DNA of 64,000 bases from Hymenobacter duratus. Its GTDB lineage: Bacteria; Bacteroidota; Bacteroidia; Cytophagales; Hymenobacteraceae. A program made the position numbers and the translations under genes. Positions 9,249 to 17,558 of this stretch are shown here, in pieces. The notes under the pieces are model-generated. The model saw only the letters and a program-made list of their open reading frames with translations, was not told the DNA's origin and made no database searches. Location: contig NZ_JACWZZ010000001.1 of NCBI RefSeq assembly GCF_014698995.1, positions 1,508,501 to 1,572,500 of the forward strand, in the 5' to 3' direction. How positions within the stretch are numbered: position 1 is the stretch's first letter; every line of letters begins with the position of its first letter.

Positions 9249-10301
9249 ATGGCCTCCATCACTGCCTCCCTCAGCGCCGAAACCGAAGCGCTGCTCCAGC
9301 ACGAATGCAAAACCATTAGCAAGGACCTGATTCACCGGCCCGGCCCCGATTTTCTGGACCGCTGCTTTGTGCCTTCCAGCCGCACGCCGCAGGTAATCCG
9401 GAGCCTGGGTCAGCTCTACAACCACGGCCGCCTGGCCGGCACCGGCTACATGAGCATCCTGCCCGTCGACCAGGGCATCGAGCATACCGCCGGCGCCTCA
9501 TTCGGCCCCAACCCGATGTACTTCGACCCCGAGAACATCATCAAGCTGGCTGTGGAAGGCGGCTGCAACGCCGTAGCCACTACGTTCGGCACCTTCGGAA
9601 CAGTGGCCCGCAAATATGCCCACAAGATTCCGTTTCTGGTCAAAATCAACCACAACGAGCTGCTGACCTATCCCAATAAGTTCGACCAGATTCTGTTCGG
9701 CTCGGTGGAAGAGGCCTGGAACCTGGGTGCTACGGCCGTGGGAGCCACTATCTATTTTGGCTCTGAGGAATCGAACCGGCAGATTGTGGAAGTGGCGCAC
9801 GCCTTTGAGCGGGCCCACGAGCTGGGTATGGCCACGGTGCTGTGGTGCTACGCCCGCAACAATGCTTTCAAAACCGCCGACAAAGACTACCATGTGGCAG
9901 CCGACCTTACGGGCCAGGCCAACCACCTCGGCGTCACGATTCAGGCGGATATCATCAAACAAAAGCTGCCCGAAAACAACGGTGGCTTCAGCACAATCAA
10001 CTTCGGCAAGACGCACAAGGCCATGTACGAAACCCTGTCGTCGGACAACCCCATCGACCTGACTCGTTACCAGGTAGCCAACTGCTACATGGGCCGCATT
10101 GGCCTGATCAACTCCGGCGGCGAAAGCAAAGGCGCCACCGACCGGGACGAAGCCATCCGGACGGCCATCATCAACAAGCGTGCTGGCGGGCAAGGCCTGA
10201 TTTCGGGCCGCAAAGCCTTTCAGCGCCCCTTTGCCGAAGGGGTAGAACTGCTCAACGCCATTCAGGACGTATACCTGGACGACGCTATTACGTTGGCGTA
10301 A
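9249..10301 (+). CDS. fbaB: Class I fructose-bisphosphate aldolase
   Basis: 350 residues when started at the ATG at 9249, the same length as E. coli DhnA/FbaB; the frame is open further upstream, but that part overlaps the divergent gene and looks non-coding. The DhnA-type aldolase landmarks are present: [10 protein letters not shown], a conserved NAVATTFG segment, [11 protein letters not shown], and [13 protein letters not shown] near the C-terminus. The enzyme splits or forms fructose-1,6-bisphosphate by a Schiff-base mechanism in the cytosol, for glycolysis and gluconeogenesis. It is followed by accD after 120 bases without a visible terminator. Confidence 0.95.
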   Translation: MASITASLSAETEALLQHECKTISKDLIHRPGPDFLDRCFVPSSRTPQVIRSLGQLYNHGRLAGTGYMSILPVDQGIEHTAGASFGPNPMYFDPENIIKLAVEGGCNAVATTFGTFGTVARKYAHKIPFLVKINHNELLTYPNKFDQILFGSVEEAWNLGATAVGATIYFGSEESNRQIVEVAHAFERAHELGMATVLWCYARNNAFKTADKDYHVAADLTGQANHLGVTIQADIIKQKLPENNGGFSTINFGKTHKAMYETLSSDNPIDLTRYQVANCYMGRIGLINSGGESKGATDRDEAIRTAIINKRAGGQGLISGRKAFQRPFAEGVELLNAIQDVYLDDAITLA

Positions 10302-10421
10302 TTTCAATAAGGGAGGAAGAATGAGGAGCAGTGCATTTGTTGCAGCTTCTTGTTTGCTGCCGGCGCTTCATGCCGGCTATTACTTCCCTGTTCTTCCTTC
10401 TCAATTCCTAATACAGTAAGA

Positions 10422-11318
10422 ATGTCTTGGTTTAAGCGCGTAGAAAAAGGCATCGTCACGCCGACAGAGCAGAAGAAAGAGACGCCCGATGGGCTCTGGT
10501 ATAAATGCCCGGAGTGCAAAACCGTGGCGACCATGGCGGAGCATAAGCGCCTGCTCTTTACCTGCGGCAACTGCAACCACCACGACCGGATTGACGCGGC
10601 CGACTACTTCGAAATTCTGTTCGATGGGGGCAAATTCACGGAGTTGGATGCCGAAATGCACTCCGGCGACCCGCTGCACTTCGTGGATACGAAAGCATAT
10701 CCGCAGCGCCTCATTGCCACTGAGAAAAACACCGGTCTGCGCGATGCTGTGCGCACCGCCCACGGCCTCTCCAACGGCCAAGGCTTGGTAGTAGCCGCCA
10801 TGGACTTCCGCTTTATCGGGGGCTCCATGGGCTCAGTAGTAGGCGAGAAGATTGCCCGCGCCATTGATTTTGCCCGTCAGCAGCGCCTCCCCTTCCTGAT
10901 GATTTCACGTTCGGGCGGTGCCCGTATGATGGAAGCTGGCTTCTCGCTGATGCAGATGGCCAAAACGTCGGCTAAGCTGGCCCTGCTTTCGGAGGCTGGC
11001 ATTCCGTACGTTTCCCTGCTCACCGACCCGACGACGGGCGGCGTAACCGCGTCCTTCGCCATGCTCGGCGACTTCAATATTGCCGAGCCGGGCGCGCTCA
11101 TCGGCTTTGCCGGGCCCCGCGTTATCAAAGAAACCATCGGTAAGGACCTGCCCAAAGGCTTCCAGAGTGCCGAATTTGTGCTGGAGCACGGTTTCCTCGA
11201 TTTCATCGTGGACCGCAAGCAACTCAAGCAGCAGCTCAGCGACTTACTAGGCATGCTGCAGCCCACGGACGTTGCTGCCAGCACGCCCGCCGCGAAAATT
11301 GCCCAGCGCGCCCTGTAG
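10422..11318 (+). CDS. accD: Acetyl-CoA carboxylase carboxyltransferase subunit beta
   Basis: 298 residues from the ATG at 10422 ([11 protein letters not shown], the family's standard start). A zinc ribbon is formed by C29, C32, C48 and C51. The crotonase-like carboxyltransferase core follows, with [27 protein letters not shown] and [18 protein letters not shown]. It partners with AccA to transfer carboxyl from biotin-BCCP to acetyl-CoA in the first step of fatty acid synthesis. AccA is not in this window. Normal length and no anomalies. Confidence 0.97.
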   Translation: MSWFKRVEKGIVTPTEQKKETPDGLWYKCPECKTVATMAEHKRLLFTCGNCNHHDRIDAADYFEILFDGGKFTELDAEMHSGDPLHFVDTKAYPQRLIATEKNTGLRDAVRTAHGLSNGQGLVVAAMDFRFIGGSMGSVVGEKIARAIDFARQQRLPFLMISRSGGARMMEAGFSLMQMAKTSAKLALLSEAGIPYVSLLTDPTTGGVTASFAMLGDFNIAEPGALIGFAGPRVIKETIGKDLPKGFQSAEFVLEHGFLDFIVDRKQLKQQLSDLLGMLQPTDVAASTPAAKIAQRAL

Positions 11319-11421
11319 TTCGGCACACTTGTTGGAAATGCGTACTGCATGCAGGTCTGCTGTGGCTGGTTGGGTGAGTTGCCATTCTGCGTTGGAGGTC
11401 AACCCGGTATAGTATAAAAAC

Positions 11422-11429
11422 TATATTTG
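11422..11429 (+). promoter_or_regulatory. Putative -7 box (TATATTTG) before OmpA gene
   Basis: An exact TAnnTTTG match 76 bases before the ATG at 11506, inside an otherwise AT-rich patch following accD. The -33 TTG at 11392 is 27 bases away, longer than usual. Confidence 0.4.
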
Positions 11430-11505
11430 GCGAACATTTCAGGTAGAATAGCAGTAAAGCACGACCAGCATCCCGCAGAATCTCTCACTCCCAAAACTCA
11501 ATTCC

Positions 11506-12252
11506 ATGAAAACTCCAAAGTCTCTTCTTTCCCTGTTTATGGCGCTGACGCTGCTGCTCGGCTCGTGCGCTACTTCGCAAACCCGCAACCCAAACATTCC
11601 GGACGCCCCAACCGGCAACGGTACCGGCCCGCGTAAAACCGGCATGAGCAGCACCGCAAAAGGCGGTCTGATCGGGGCTGGCGGTGGCGCAGTGGTAGGT
11701 GGCGTACTGGGCCGCGTGATTGGCGGTAAGAATGGCACGGCTGCCGGCGCTATCATTGGTGCTGCCGTAGGTGGCACGGGTGGTGCCCTCATCGGTCGCA
11801 AAATGGACAAGCAGGCCGAAGAGCTGCAGCGCGACATGCAGAACGCCAAAGTGGAGCGTGTAGGCGAAGGCATCAAAATCACCTTCGATTCGGGCATCCT
11901 GTTCGATACCAACAAGAGCGACCTGCGCGCGGCTTCGATGACCGAAATCCAGAAAATGGCGGAAGTGCTGAAGAAGTACCCCGACACGAACGTACTGGTA
12001 GAAGGCCACACCGATGCCAGCGGCTCGGACGCCATCAACAACCCTCTCTCGGAGCGCCGGGCGCAGGCGGTAGCCAACTACACTGTAAGCCAGGGCGTAG
12101 ATGCTTCCCGCATCACGACCAACGGCTATGGCTCGTCGCAGCCGATTGCTGACAACACCACGGAAGCTGGCAAACAGGCCAACCGCCGCGTAGAAATTGC
12201 CATCTATGCCAACGAGAAAATGAAGAAAGCTGCCGAAGCCGGCAAGCTGTAA
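11506..12252 (+). CDS. OmpA-family lipoprotein with glycine zipper
   Basis: 248 residues. Lipobox LLGSC with Cys21, a glycine-zipper segment (about 48-96, GGGAVVGGVLGRVIGG repeated) that may insert in or across the outer membrane, then an OmpA-like peptidoglycan-binding domain (about 118-240; VEGHTDASGSD, NRRVEI). It resembles the YiaD/Lpp-tether type. Closely related to the next gene, which lacks the lipobox, so the pair is a tandem duplication. Followed by its own terminator. Confidence 0.92.
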   Translation: MKTPKSLLSLFMALTLLLGSCATSQTRNPNIPDAPTGNGTGPRKTGMSSTAKGGLIGAGGGAVVGGVLGRVIGGKNGTAAGAIIGAAVGGTGGALIGRKMDKQAEELQRDMQNAKVERVGEGIKITFDSGILFDTNKSDLRAASMTEIQKMAEVLKKYPDTNVLVEGHTDASGSDAINNPLSERRAQAVANYTVSQGVDASRITTNGYGSSQPIADNTTEAGKQANRRVEIAIYANEKMKKAAEAGKL

Positions 12253-12267
12253 CATTCGTTGCTCTGC

Positions 12268-12300
12268 AAAAAAGGCCGCACCATCCGTGCGGCCTTTTTT
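12268..12300 (+). terminator. Intrinsic terminator
   Basis: A 14-bp stem (12268-12281 with 12287-12300), five-base loop, flanked by A6 and T-runs, 16 bases after the first glycine-zipper OmpA gene. Confidence 0.92.
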
Positions 12301-12606
12301 TGTCGGTTAGCGCGGCGCTGTTTTTCTTCACAAATGGGAAGGTTTTTCGAATAAGCTTCCTTCTGCTGAACAGCCTGATACCACGCTTTTTACCGCAGCT
12401 TGCCCGGTGAAAAAACAGGCTTTTGACGCCTGCAGACGTTCTTTTCAACAATTTTCAGCAGCTTGTATCGTTTTTGGCAAGGTGGTTGCAAATTGCCCTG
12501 CCGAAAGACGGTAGTTGTCCGCTCTGAAATCCAGACCAGTCGGTACAGCGCCACCTTCTTTTTGTTCTTTTCCACCAACTCCGAGACTCCTCAACCTTTT
12601 TCACAC
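12301..12606. other. Intergenic leader of the second OmpA gene
   Basis: This 306-base stretch of mixed composition separates the two paralogous OmpA genes. I see no gene, no clear TAnnTTTG box and no strong palindrome in it. It implies that the second OmpA gene has its own promoter, because a terminator precedes the stretch. Confidence 0.5.
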
Positions 12607-13320
12607 ATGAAAAACCTACGTTCCCTTTTCGCATTGATGATGGCCGTGCTGCTGTTTGGCACCAGCACGCTGCAAGCCCAAGATGCTGGCACGACGACCA
12701 CCAAGAAGCCTTGGAGCAAAACCGCTAAAGGCGCCGTAATCGGTGGTTTGGGTGGTGCCGCTGGTGGTGCAGTATTGGGCCGCGTAATTGGCGGTAAGTC
12801 GGGCACGGCAAAAGGTGCCATCATTGGGGCAGCCGTGGGTGGCGCGGGTGGGGCCCTCATTGGCCGCCGCATGGACAAACAGGCTGCTGAGCTGAAGAAA
12901 GAAATGGCCGGCGCCAAAGTGGAGCGTGTGGGCGAAGGCATCAAAATCACCTTCGACTCAGGTCTGCTGTTTGCCAAGAACTCGGCTGCTCTGACCTCGG
13001 CTGCTCAGGCTAACATTCAGGATCTGGCGAAGACGCTCGTGAAGTACGGTGACACCAACGTTATTGTGGAAGGCCACACCGACACCAGCGGTTCCGATGC
13101 CATCAACGACCCGCTTTCGCAGCGTCGGGCCCAAGCTGTGGCCAACTACGCGCAGCAGCAGGGTGTAGATGCCTCGCGCTTCACGGTGACGGGCTACGGC
13201 TCACGCCAGCCGATTGCCGACAACTCGACTGAGGCTGGCCGCGTGGCTAACCGTCGCGTAGAAGTTGCCATTTTCGCCAACGAGAAACTGAAGAAAGCTG
13301 CTGAGAAAGGCACTATCTAA
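12607..13320 (+). CDS. OmpA-family protein with glycine zipper, signal peptide I type
   Basis: 237 residues from the ATG at 12607; upstream in-frame codons are intergenic-like. Residues 1-25 form a cleavable signal peptide (TLQAQ/D) without a lipobox, unlike its paralogue just upstream. Glycine zipper at about 37-85, OmpA domain at about 105-230 (VEGHTDTSGSD, NRRVEV). The central and C-terminal parts are highly similar to the 11506 gene. Probably an envelope-stabilising protein. Single gene with its own terminator. Confidence 0.92.
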   Translation: MKNLRSLFALMMAVLLFGTSTLQAQDAGTTTTKKPWSKTAKGAVIGGLGGAAGGAVLGRVIGGKSGTAKGAIIGAAVGGAGGALIGRRMDKQAAELKKEMAGAKVERVGEGIKITFDSGLLFAKNSAALTSAAQANIQDLAKTLVKYGDTNVIVEGHTDTSGSDAINDPLSQRRAQAVANYAQQQGVDASRFTVTGYGSRQPIADNSTEAGRVANRRVEVAIFANEKLKKAAEKGTI

Positions 13321-13351
13321 CCTACTTGCTGCCTAGGCAGCTACTTACTGC

Positions 13352-13383
13352 AAAACGGCGGTGCCTTTCGGTGCCGCCGTTTT
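13352..13383 (+). terminator. Intrinsic terminator
   Basis: A ten-bp stem (13352-13361 with 13374-13383) runs into a T-run, 31 bases after the second OmpA gene. Confidence 0.85.
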
Positions 13384-13473
13384 TGCGTGTTGTTACAGTC
13401 GCAGCATGCCAAGTATCAAGCTTCAAATCGGCGTGAGCGTAACCTCGGGTCGTAACGGTCGGTACAAGCACGC

Positions 13474-14241
13474 ATGGCTACTACCGCTACCTATGCTTCG
13501 CCGCCGGCCGAAAAAACCTGGCAGGACCATTTGCTGCTGAATGCGTTTTACCCGCCTCTGTCGCAGGATACGGTGCGCCGCTCACCCATGCGGGAACTGG
13601 TTTCGACGGTTTTGTCGCACCGCACGACGCATGCCGACGAGGAGATGGCCTACGACCGGATGCTGGAAGCTTTCGGTGACTGGGCCGGGGTAATGGAAGC
13701 CCCCACGGCCGAACTGGCACATGCCATCCGGACCACGCGCTGGCCCGACACCCAGGCACCCCGCATTCAGGAGATTCTGCGCCGCATCCGGGCCGAACGG
13801 GGCGAGTTTACGCTGGACTTTCTGGAAGACTGGTCCACGGAACGCGGCATGCAGTGGCTGAACGACATGCCCGGTATTGGGCTGAAAACGGCTTCGTTGG
13901 TCCTGTTATTCAACTTTCGCAAGCCAGTGCTGCCCATCGATACGCACGTGCACCGCATTGCGCAGCGCGTGGGCATGATCGGGCCAAAAGCCTCCGCCGA
14001 TAAAGCCCATCAGGTACTGCTGGAACAGTTGCCCAAAGATTCGCTGGTGCTGCTCAACTTTCATAAGCACAACTACTGGCACGGGCAGCGGGTGTGCCTC
14101 TACTCGAAGCCCGACTGCCCCAGATGCCCTCTGAAGATTTTCTGCAACTACTACCTAGAGCACCACGGCCCCGCCACCCCCGAAGCCATAGCCGCTACCC
14201 CTGCCAAATGGGATACGGCCTGGGGCGCACTGCCGCATTAG
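13474..14241 (+). CDS. Endonuclease III-like HhH-GPD DNA glycosylase/lyase
   Basis: 255 residues. The helix-hairpin-helix (LNDMPGIGLKTASLVL) carries the catalytic lysine K138, and the GPD loop carries the catalytic aspartate D156 (PIDTHVHR). A [4Fe-4S] cluster is provided by C208-x6-C215-x2-C218-x5-C224, the exact spacing of Nth. It would excise oxidised pyrimidines and nick abasic sites during base excision repair. It is longer than E. coli Nth (211 aa) because of N- and C-terminal extensions, so it may be an Nth paralogue rather than the main enzyme. Confidence 0.92.
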   Translation: MATTATYASPPAEKTWQDHLLLNAFYPPLSQDTVRRSPMRELVSTVLSHRTTHADEEMAYDRMLEAFGDWAGVMEAPTAELAHAIRTTRWPDTQAPRIQEILRRIRAERGEFTLDFLEDWSTERGMQWLNDMPGIGLKTASLVLLFNFRKPVLPIDTHVHRIAQRVGMIGPKASADKAHQVLLEQLPKDSLVLLNFHKHNYWHGQRVCLYSKPDCPRCPLKIFCNYYLEHHGPATPEAIAATPAKWDTAWGALPH

Positions 14242-14255
14242 ATGACAAGCCGCTC

Positions 14256-14318
14256 GCTAATGGCTTTTAGCTGCTAGCTTTGGGCCGGCATTGCGGCTAA
14301 CAGCTAAAAGCCATTAGC
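14256..14318. repeat. Perfect 18-bp inverted repeat between genes
   Basis: Arms 14256-14273 and 14301-14318 are exact complements around a 27-base centre. There is no T-run. The sequence (TAATGGCTTTTAGCTG and its complement) is AT-rich and unlike the neighbouring genes, resembling the short spacer repeats seen before other genes in this window. It could terminate the glycosylase transcript or be a mobile palindromic repeat. Confidence 0.75.
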
Positions 14319-14333
14319 TAACAGTTCGATACT

Positions 14334-15317
14334 ATGCGCCTTGTTCGTCACCCGGTTCTGTGCAACTACTACGTTACGTACCGGTGTAATGCGCGCTGCT
14401 CATTCTGTGACATTTGGGAGAAACCTTCGCCTTATATCCAGCTGGAGGACGTGGAGCGCAACCTGCGCGACCTGAAGCGGCTGGGCGTATCAGTAGTGGA
14501 CTTTACGGGGGGCGAGCCGCTGCTGCACCGCCAGATTCACGAGTTTGTGGGTCTGGCTCATAGCATGGGCTTCATCACGACGCTCACCACCAACTGCCTG
14601 CTCTACCCCAAGTACGCTGAGAAGCTGCGCGGCAAGGTGGATATGCTGCATTTTTCGCTGGACGCCTCCGAAAAGGAAGTACATGATAAAGGCCGCGGCG
14701 TGGCCTGCTACGATTTTGTGCTAGAAAGCATTCGGGTGGCGCGGGAGCTGGGTGAGCGGCCCGACATTCTGTTCACCGTGTTTCGGGAGAACCTGAAGGA
14801 TCTGGAAGCCGTGTACCGCGACATCACGCAGCCGAACGGACTGGTGCTGATCCTGAATCCGGCGTTTGAGTACAACACGGTGGAAACCGGCGAACAGCTG
14901 ACGGCCGAAGAGCTGGACTACCTGTCAGCTTTCGGCAGGCGCAAAGGCGTGTACCTCAACGAAGCCTTTATTCAGCTGCGGCGCGACGGCGGCAACCACG
15001 TGGCCGCACCGGTATGCCGGGCCGCCAGCACCACGCTGGTCATTTCGCCCAGCAACGAGCTGGTGCTGCCCTGCTACCATCTTGGGGAGCGGAAGTTTCC
15101 TATCGAAGGCAATCTGTACGAGCTGTATAACTCCGGGCCGGTGCAGCAGCTGGCCGCTCTGGAAGGGCGCCTGCCACAGTGCGAAGGCTGCACCATCAAC
15201 TGCTACATGCAGCCCAGCTTCGCCGTCGAAACCAGCAAATACTTCTGGCAGGCCCTGCCGAGCACCCTCAAATATAACTGGGACAAAGGCACCTGGAAAC
15301 GGATGTTGGCGCGGTAG
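14334..15317 (+). CDS. Radical SAM protein with C-terminal cysteine-rich (SPASM-like) region
   Basis: 327 residues. The radical SAM motif CNARCSFC gives C18, C22 and C25 for the [4Fe-4S] cluster, and FTGGEPLL binds SAM. The C-terminal third has further cysteines (PVCRAA, LPCYHL, QCEGCTINCYM), suggesting an auxiliary cluster as in SPASM/twitch enzymes. No obvious substrate peptide or partner gene is adjacent: the neighbours are a DNA glycosylase and a gamma-carbonic anhydrase. Radical chemistry is certain, but the substrate is unknown. Confidence 0.88.
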   Translation: MRLVRHPVLCNYYVTYRCNARCSFCDIWEKPSPYIQLEDVERNLRDLKRLGVSVVDFTGGEPLLHRQIHEFVGLAHSMGFITTLTTNCLLYPKYAEKLRGKVDMLHFSLDASEKEVHDKGRGVACYDFVLESIRVARELGERPDILFTVFRENLKDLEAVYRDITQPNGLVLILNPAFEYNTVETGEQLTAEELDYLSAFGRRKGVYLNEAFIQLRRDGGNHVAAPVCRAASTTLVISPSNELVLPCYHLGERKFPIEGNLYELYNSGPVQQLAALEGRLPQCEGCTINCYMQPSFAVETSKYFWQALPSTLKYNWDKGTWKRMLAR

Positions 15318-15430
15318 GCCCGGAGGGCGCAGGCTGAAATGTAAAGCAGGTCGTTGCAGTAGTTTCCGAGGTGCCGGCTGGCAAATGGCTATACATTTGC
15401 GCATCGCTCATCCTTCAATGCTCACTACCG

Positions 15431-15943
15431 ATGCCCGCTCTCATCCTGCCTGTTCAGGGCAAATACCCCCAAATCGGCCCTGATTGCTACGTAGCCGACA
15501 ATGCAACTATCATCGGTGACGTGACGCTGGGCGCGCAATGTACCGTGTGGTTCAATGCTGTAATCCGTGGCGACGTGAACAGCATCCGCATCGGTGCCAA
15601 AACCAACATTCAGGACGGCGCCGTGCTGCACTGTACCTATCAGAAAGCGGCTACTACCATCGGGGCCGGCGTCAGCATCGGGCACAAGGCCATTGTGCAC
15701 GGCTGCACCGTGGAGGACAACGTGCTGATAGGAATGGGCGCTATTGTGATGGACCACGCCGTGGTAGGCGCGGGCTGCATTGTGGCGGCCGGGGCAGTGG
15801 TGCTGGAAAACACGCAGTGCGAGCCGGGTTACCTCTATGCCGGCATCCCGGCTCGCAAAGTCAAGCCCGTGACGGAAGAGCAGCGCCAGAATATGCTGCG
15901 CACGGCCGACAACTACGTACTATACGCCAGCTGGCTGAAGTAG
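15431..15943 (+). CDS. Gamma-carbonic anhydrase family protein
   Basis: 170 residues from the ATG at 15431 (MPALILPVQGKYP), chosen because homologues begin here; the longer frame upstream encodes a non-conserved leader. Repeated hexapeptides (IIGDVTLGAQCTVWFNAVIRGDVNSIRIG) form a left-handed beta helix. Histidines in AVLHCTYQ and SIGHKAIVHG correspond to the zinc ligands of the YrdA/PaaY/CaiE branch. It may hydrate CO2, but many members of this branch lack activity or act in other pathways. Confidence 0.93.
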   Translation: MPALILPVQGKYPQIGPDCYVADNATIIGDVTLGAQCTVWFNAVIRGDVNSIRIGAKTNIQDGAVLHCTYQKAATTIGAGVSIGHKAIVHGCTVEDNVLIGMGAIVMDHAVVGAGCIVAAGAVVLENTQCEPGYLYAGIPARKVKPVTEEQRQNMLRTADNYVLYASWLK

Positions 15944-15957
15944 GAGAGGAGTAGCCA

Positions 15958-16015
15958 GCAGCAGTAACGACAGCGGCCCCACCTGTGAAGGCGGGGCCGC
16001 TGTCGTTACTGCTGC
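15958..16015. terminator. Long bidirectional hairpin terminator
   Basis: A perfect 23-bp stem (15958-15980 with 15993-16015) lies between the convergent carbonic anhydrase (+) and CNNM-type (-) genes. There is no long T-run, but stem strength and position make a shared terminator the simplest reading. Confidence 0.85.
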
Positions 16016-16020
16016 CTGAA

Positions 16021-17355
16021 TCAGATATTCTGCATGCCTTCATCTTCCAACTCTTCCTGCTCCATCTCCCGCGTGACGTTGAGCTGCACCAGCTCCACGG
16101 TCCGGCGGGAGCGTTTCAGCACCCGGAACTCGTAGTTGTCGAGTACGGCTACGTCGCCTACTTCCGGAATATTGCCGTAAATCACGTTCAGCAGGCCGCC
16201 CACCGTTTCGTAGTCTTCGCCTTCGGGCAGTGGAAACGGCAGGTACTCGTTGGCGTCGGAAATAGAGGTAGAAGTATTGACGCGGAACTCGTTGGGGGAA
16301 ATCTTCTCCACCACGGGCACTTCGTTGTCGTACTCGTCCTGGATTTCGCCCACCAGTTCCTCGATAATGTCCTCGATGGTAACGATACCCGAAACACCTC
16401 CAAACTCGTCGCTGACGATGGCCATGTGCATGTGCTTGCGCTGAAACTGGCGCAGCAGCCGGTTAATCTTCTTGGTTTCCGGTACGAAATAGGCCGGACG
16501 CATGATCTTGGCCAGTTCGATGGGCTCGTTCCGACGAATGATCTGCAGCAGATCCTTCACGTAGAGCACCCCCACGATATTGTCGATGTTGCCTTCGAAC
16601 ACCGGAATACGCGAGTAGCCTTCGTTATACACCATTTCCAGAATGCCATCCTGGGGCGTGTTTACGTCAATGGCTGCCAGCTTGGTGCGCGGCACCATAA
16701 TCTGCTTCACCATCCGGTCGTTGAACTCGAACACGTTTTCAAGCAACTCGTGCTCTGATTCCTGTATTTCGCCGCTCTGCTTGCTTTGGTCCAGCAGCAG
16801 GCGCAGCTCTTCGGAAGTATGCACCTCGGAGCCGTGCGTGGCACTGCCGCCGAACAGGCCGGCAACCATGTTCGACAGCCGGTCGAGGACCCAGATGAGC
16901 GGAAAGGTGAGGAAGGCAAAGGCCCGCAGCGGAATGGCAATGGCCATGGAGGTGGTTTCCGGCTTCTGAATAGCTAGTACCTTGGGCGCCTGCTCACCCA
17001 GCACAATATGCATGATGGTGATGAGCGTGAAGGAAGTAGCAATGGCAATCTGGTGAACTGCAGTAGGCGTGAGCGTCAGGCCCAGTTGGTCGATGATGGC
17101 CAGTACGACGGCCGCCACCACACTTTCGCCTACCCAACCCAAGGCCAGGGAGGCTACTGTAATACCCAGTTGGGTGGCCGAGAGATAATAATTGAGGTCG
17201 TGCAGCATGCTCTGCACTAGCTTGGCCAGCCGGTTGCCGCTCTGGGCCTTGATGTCGATCTGAGACGGGCGGACTTTAACGAAGGCAAATTCTGCCGCTA
17301 CGAAAAATCCGTTCAGCAACACAAGCAGAACGGTAAGGAGTATATTTAAGATCAT
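16021..17355 (-). CDS. CNNM/CorC-type (HlyC/TlyC hemolysin family) transporter-associated protein
   Basis: 444 residues. DUF21 transmembrane domain (about 1-190, four hydrophobic segments, starting LLVLLNGFFVAAEFAFVKVR), a CBS pair (about 205-330, MVPRTKLAAIDV and GVLYVKDLL), and a CorC_HlyC domain (about 350-430). Such proteins sit in the inner membrane and are linked to magnesium or cobalt efflux; the hemolysin name is historical. It is divergent from the DsbD gene with a 200-base spacer. A TACTTTTG box (17408-17401 read leftward) may be its -7 element. Confidence 0.92.
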   Translation of the reverse strand: MILNILLTVLLVLLNGFFVAAEFAFVKVRPSQIDIKAQSGNRLAKLVQSMLHDLNYYLSATQLGITVASLALGWVGESVVAAVVLAIIDQLGLTLTPTAVHQIAIATSFTLITIMHIVLGEQAPKVLAIQKPETTSMAIAIPLRAFAFLTFPLIWVLDRLSNMVAGLFGGSATHGSEVHTSEELRLLLDQSKQSGEIQESEHELLENVFEFNDRMVKQIMVPRTKLAAIDVNTPQDGILEMVYNEGYSRIPVFEGNIDNIVGVLYVKDLLQIIRRNEPIELAKIMRPAYFVPETKKINRLLRQFQRKHMHMAIVSDEFGGVSGIVTIEDIIEELVGEIQDEYDNEVPVVEKISPNEFRVNTSTSISDANEYLPFPLPEGEDYETVGGLLNVIYGNIPEVGDVAVLDNYEFRVLKRSRRTVELVQLNVTREMEQEELEDEGMQNI

Positions 17356-17558
17356 AGGTTCGGCAACTCGGGCTCACGCGGCCCAGATGCCTTGGTATTG
17401 CAAAAGTACGTGATTCTGCGCAAGCGGTTCCGGCGGAGTTTCTAGCTCTGCCATGGCTGCGGAAACCAGTCCGCCAAAAAACCGGTAAACTCGCTCCGCT
17501 GTTAGCGTTTCTCCCGACCTTTGCCGGGCTTGCAATTGTAGTTGTTTCCTTTCCGCTG

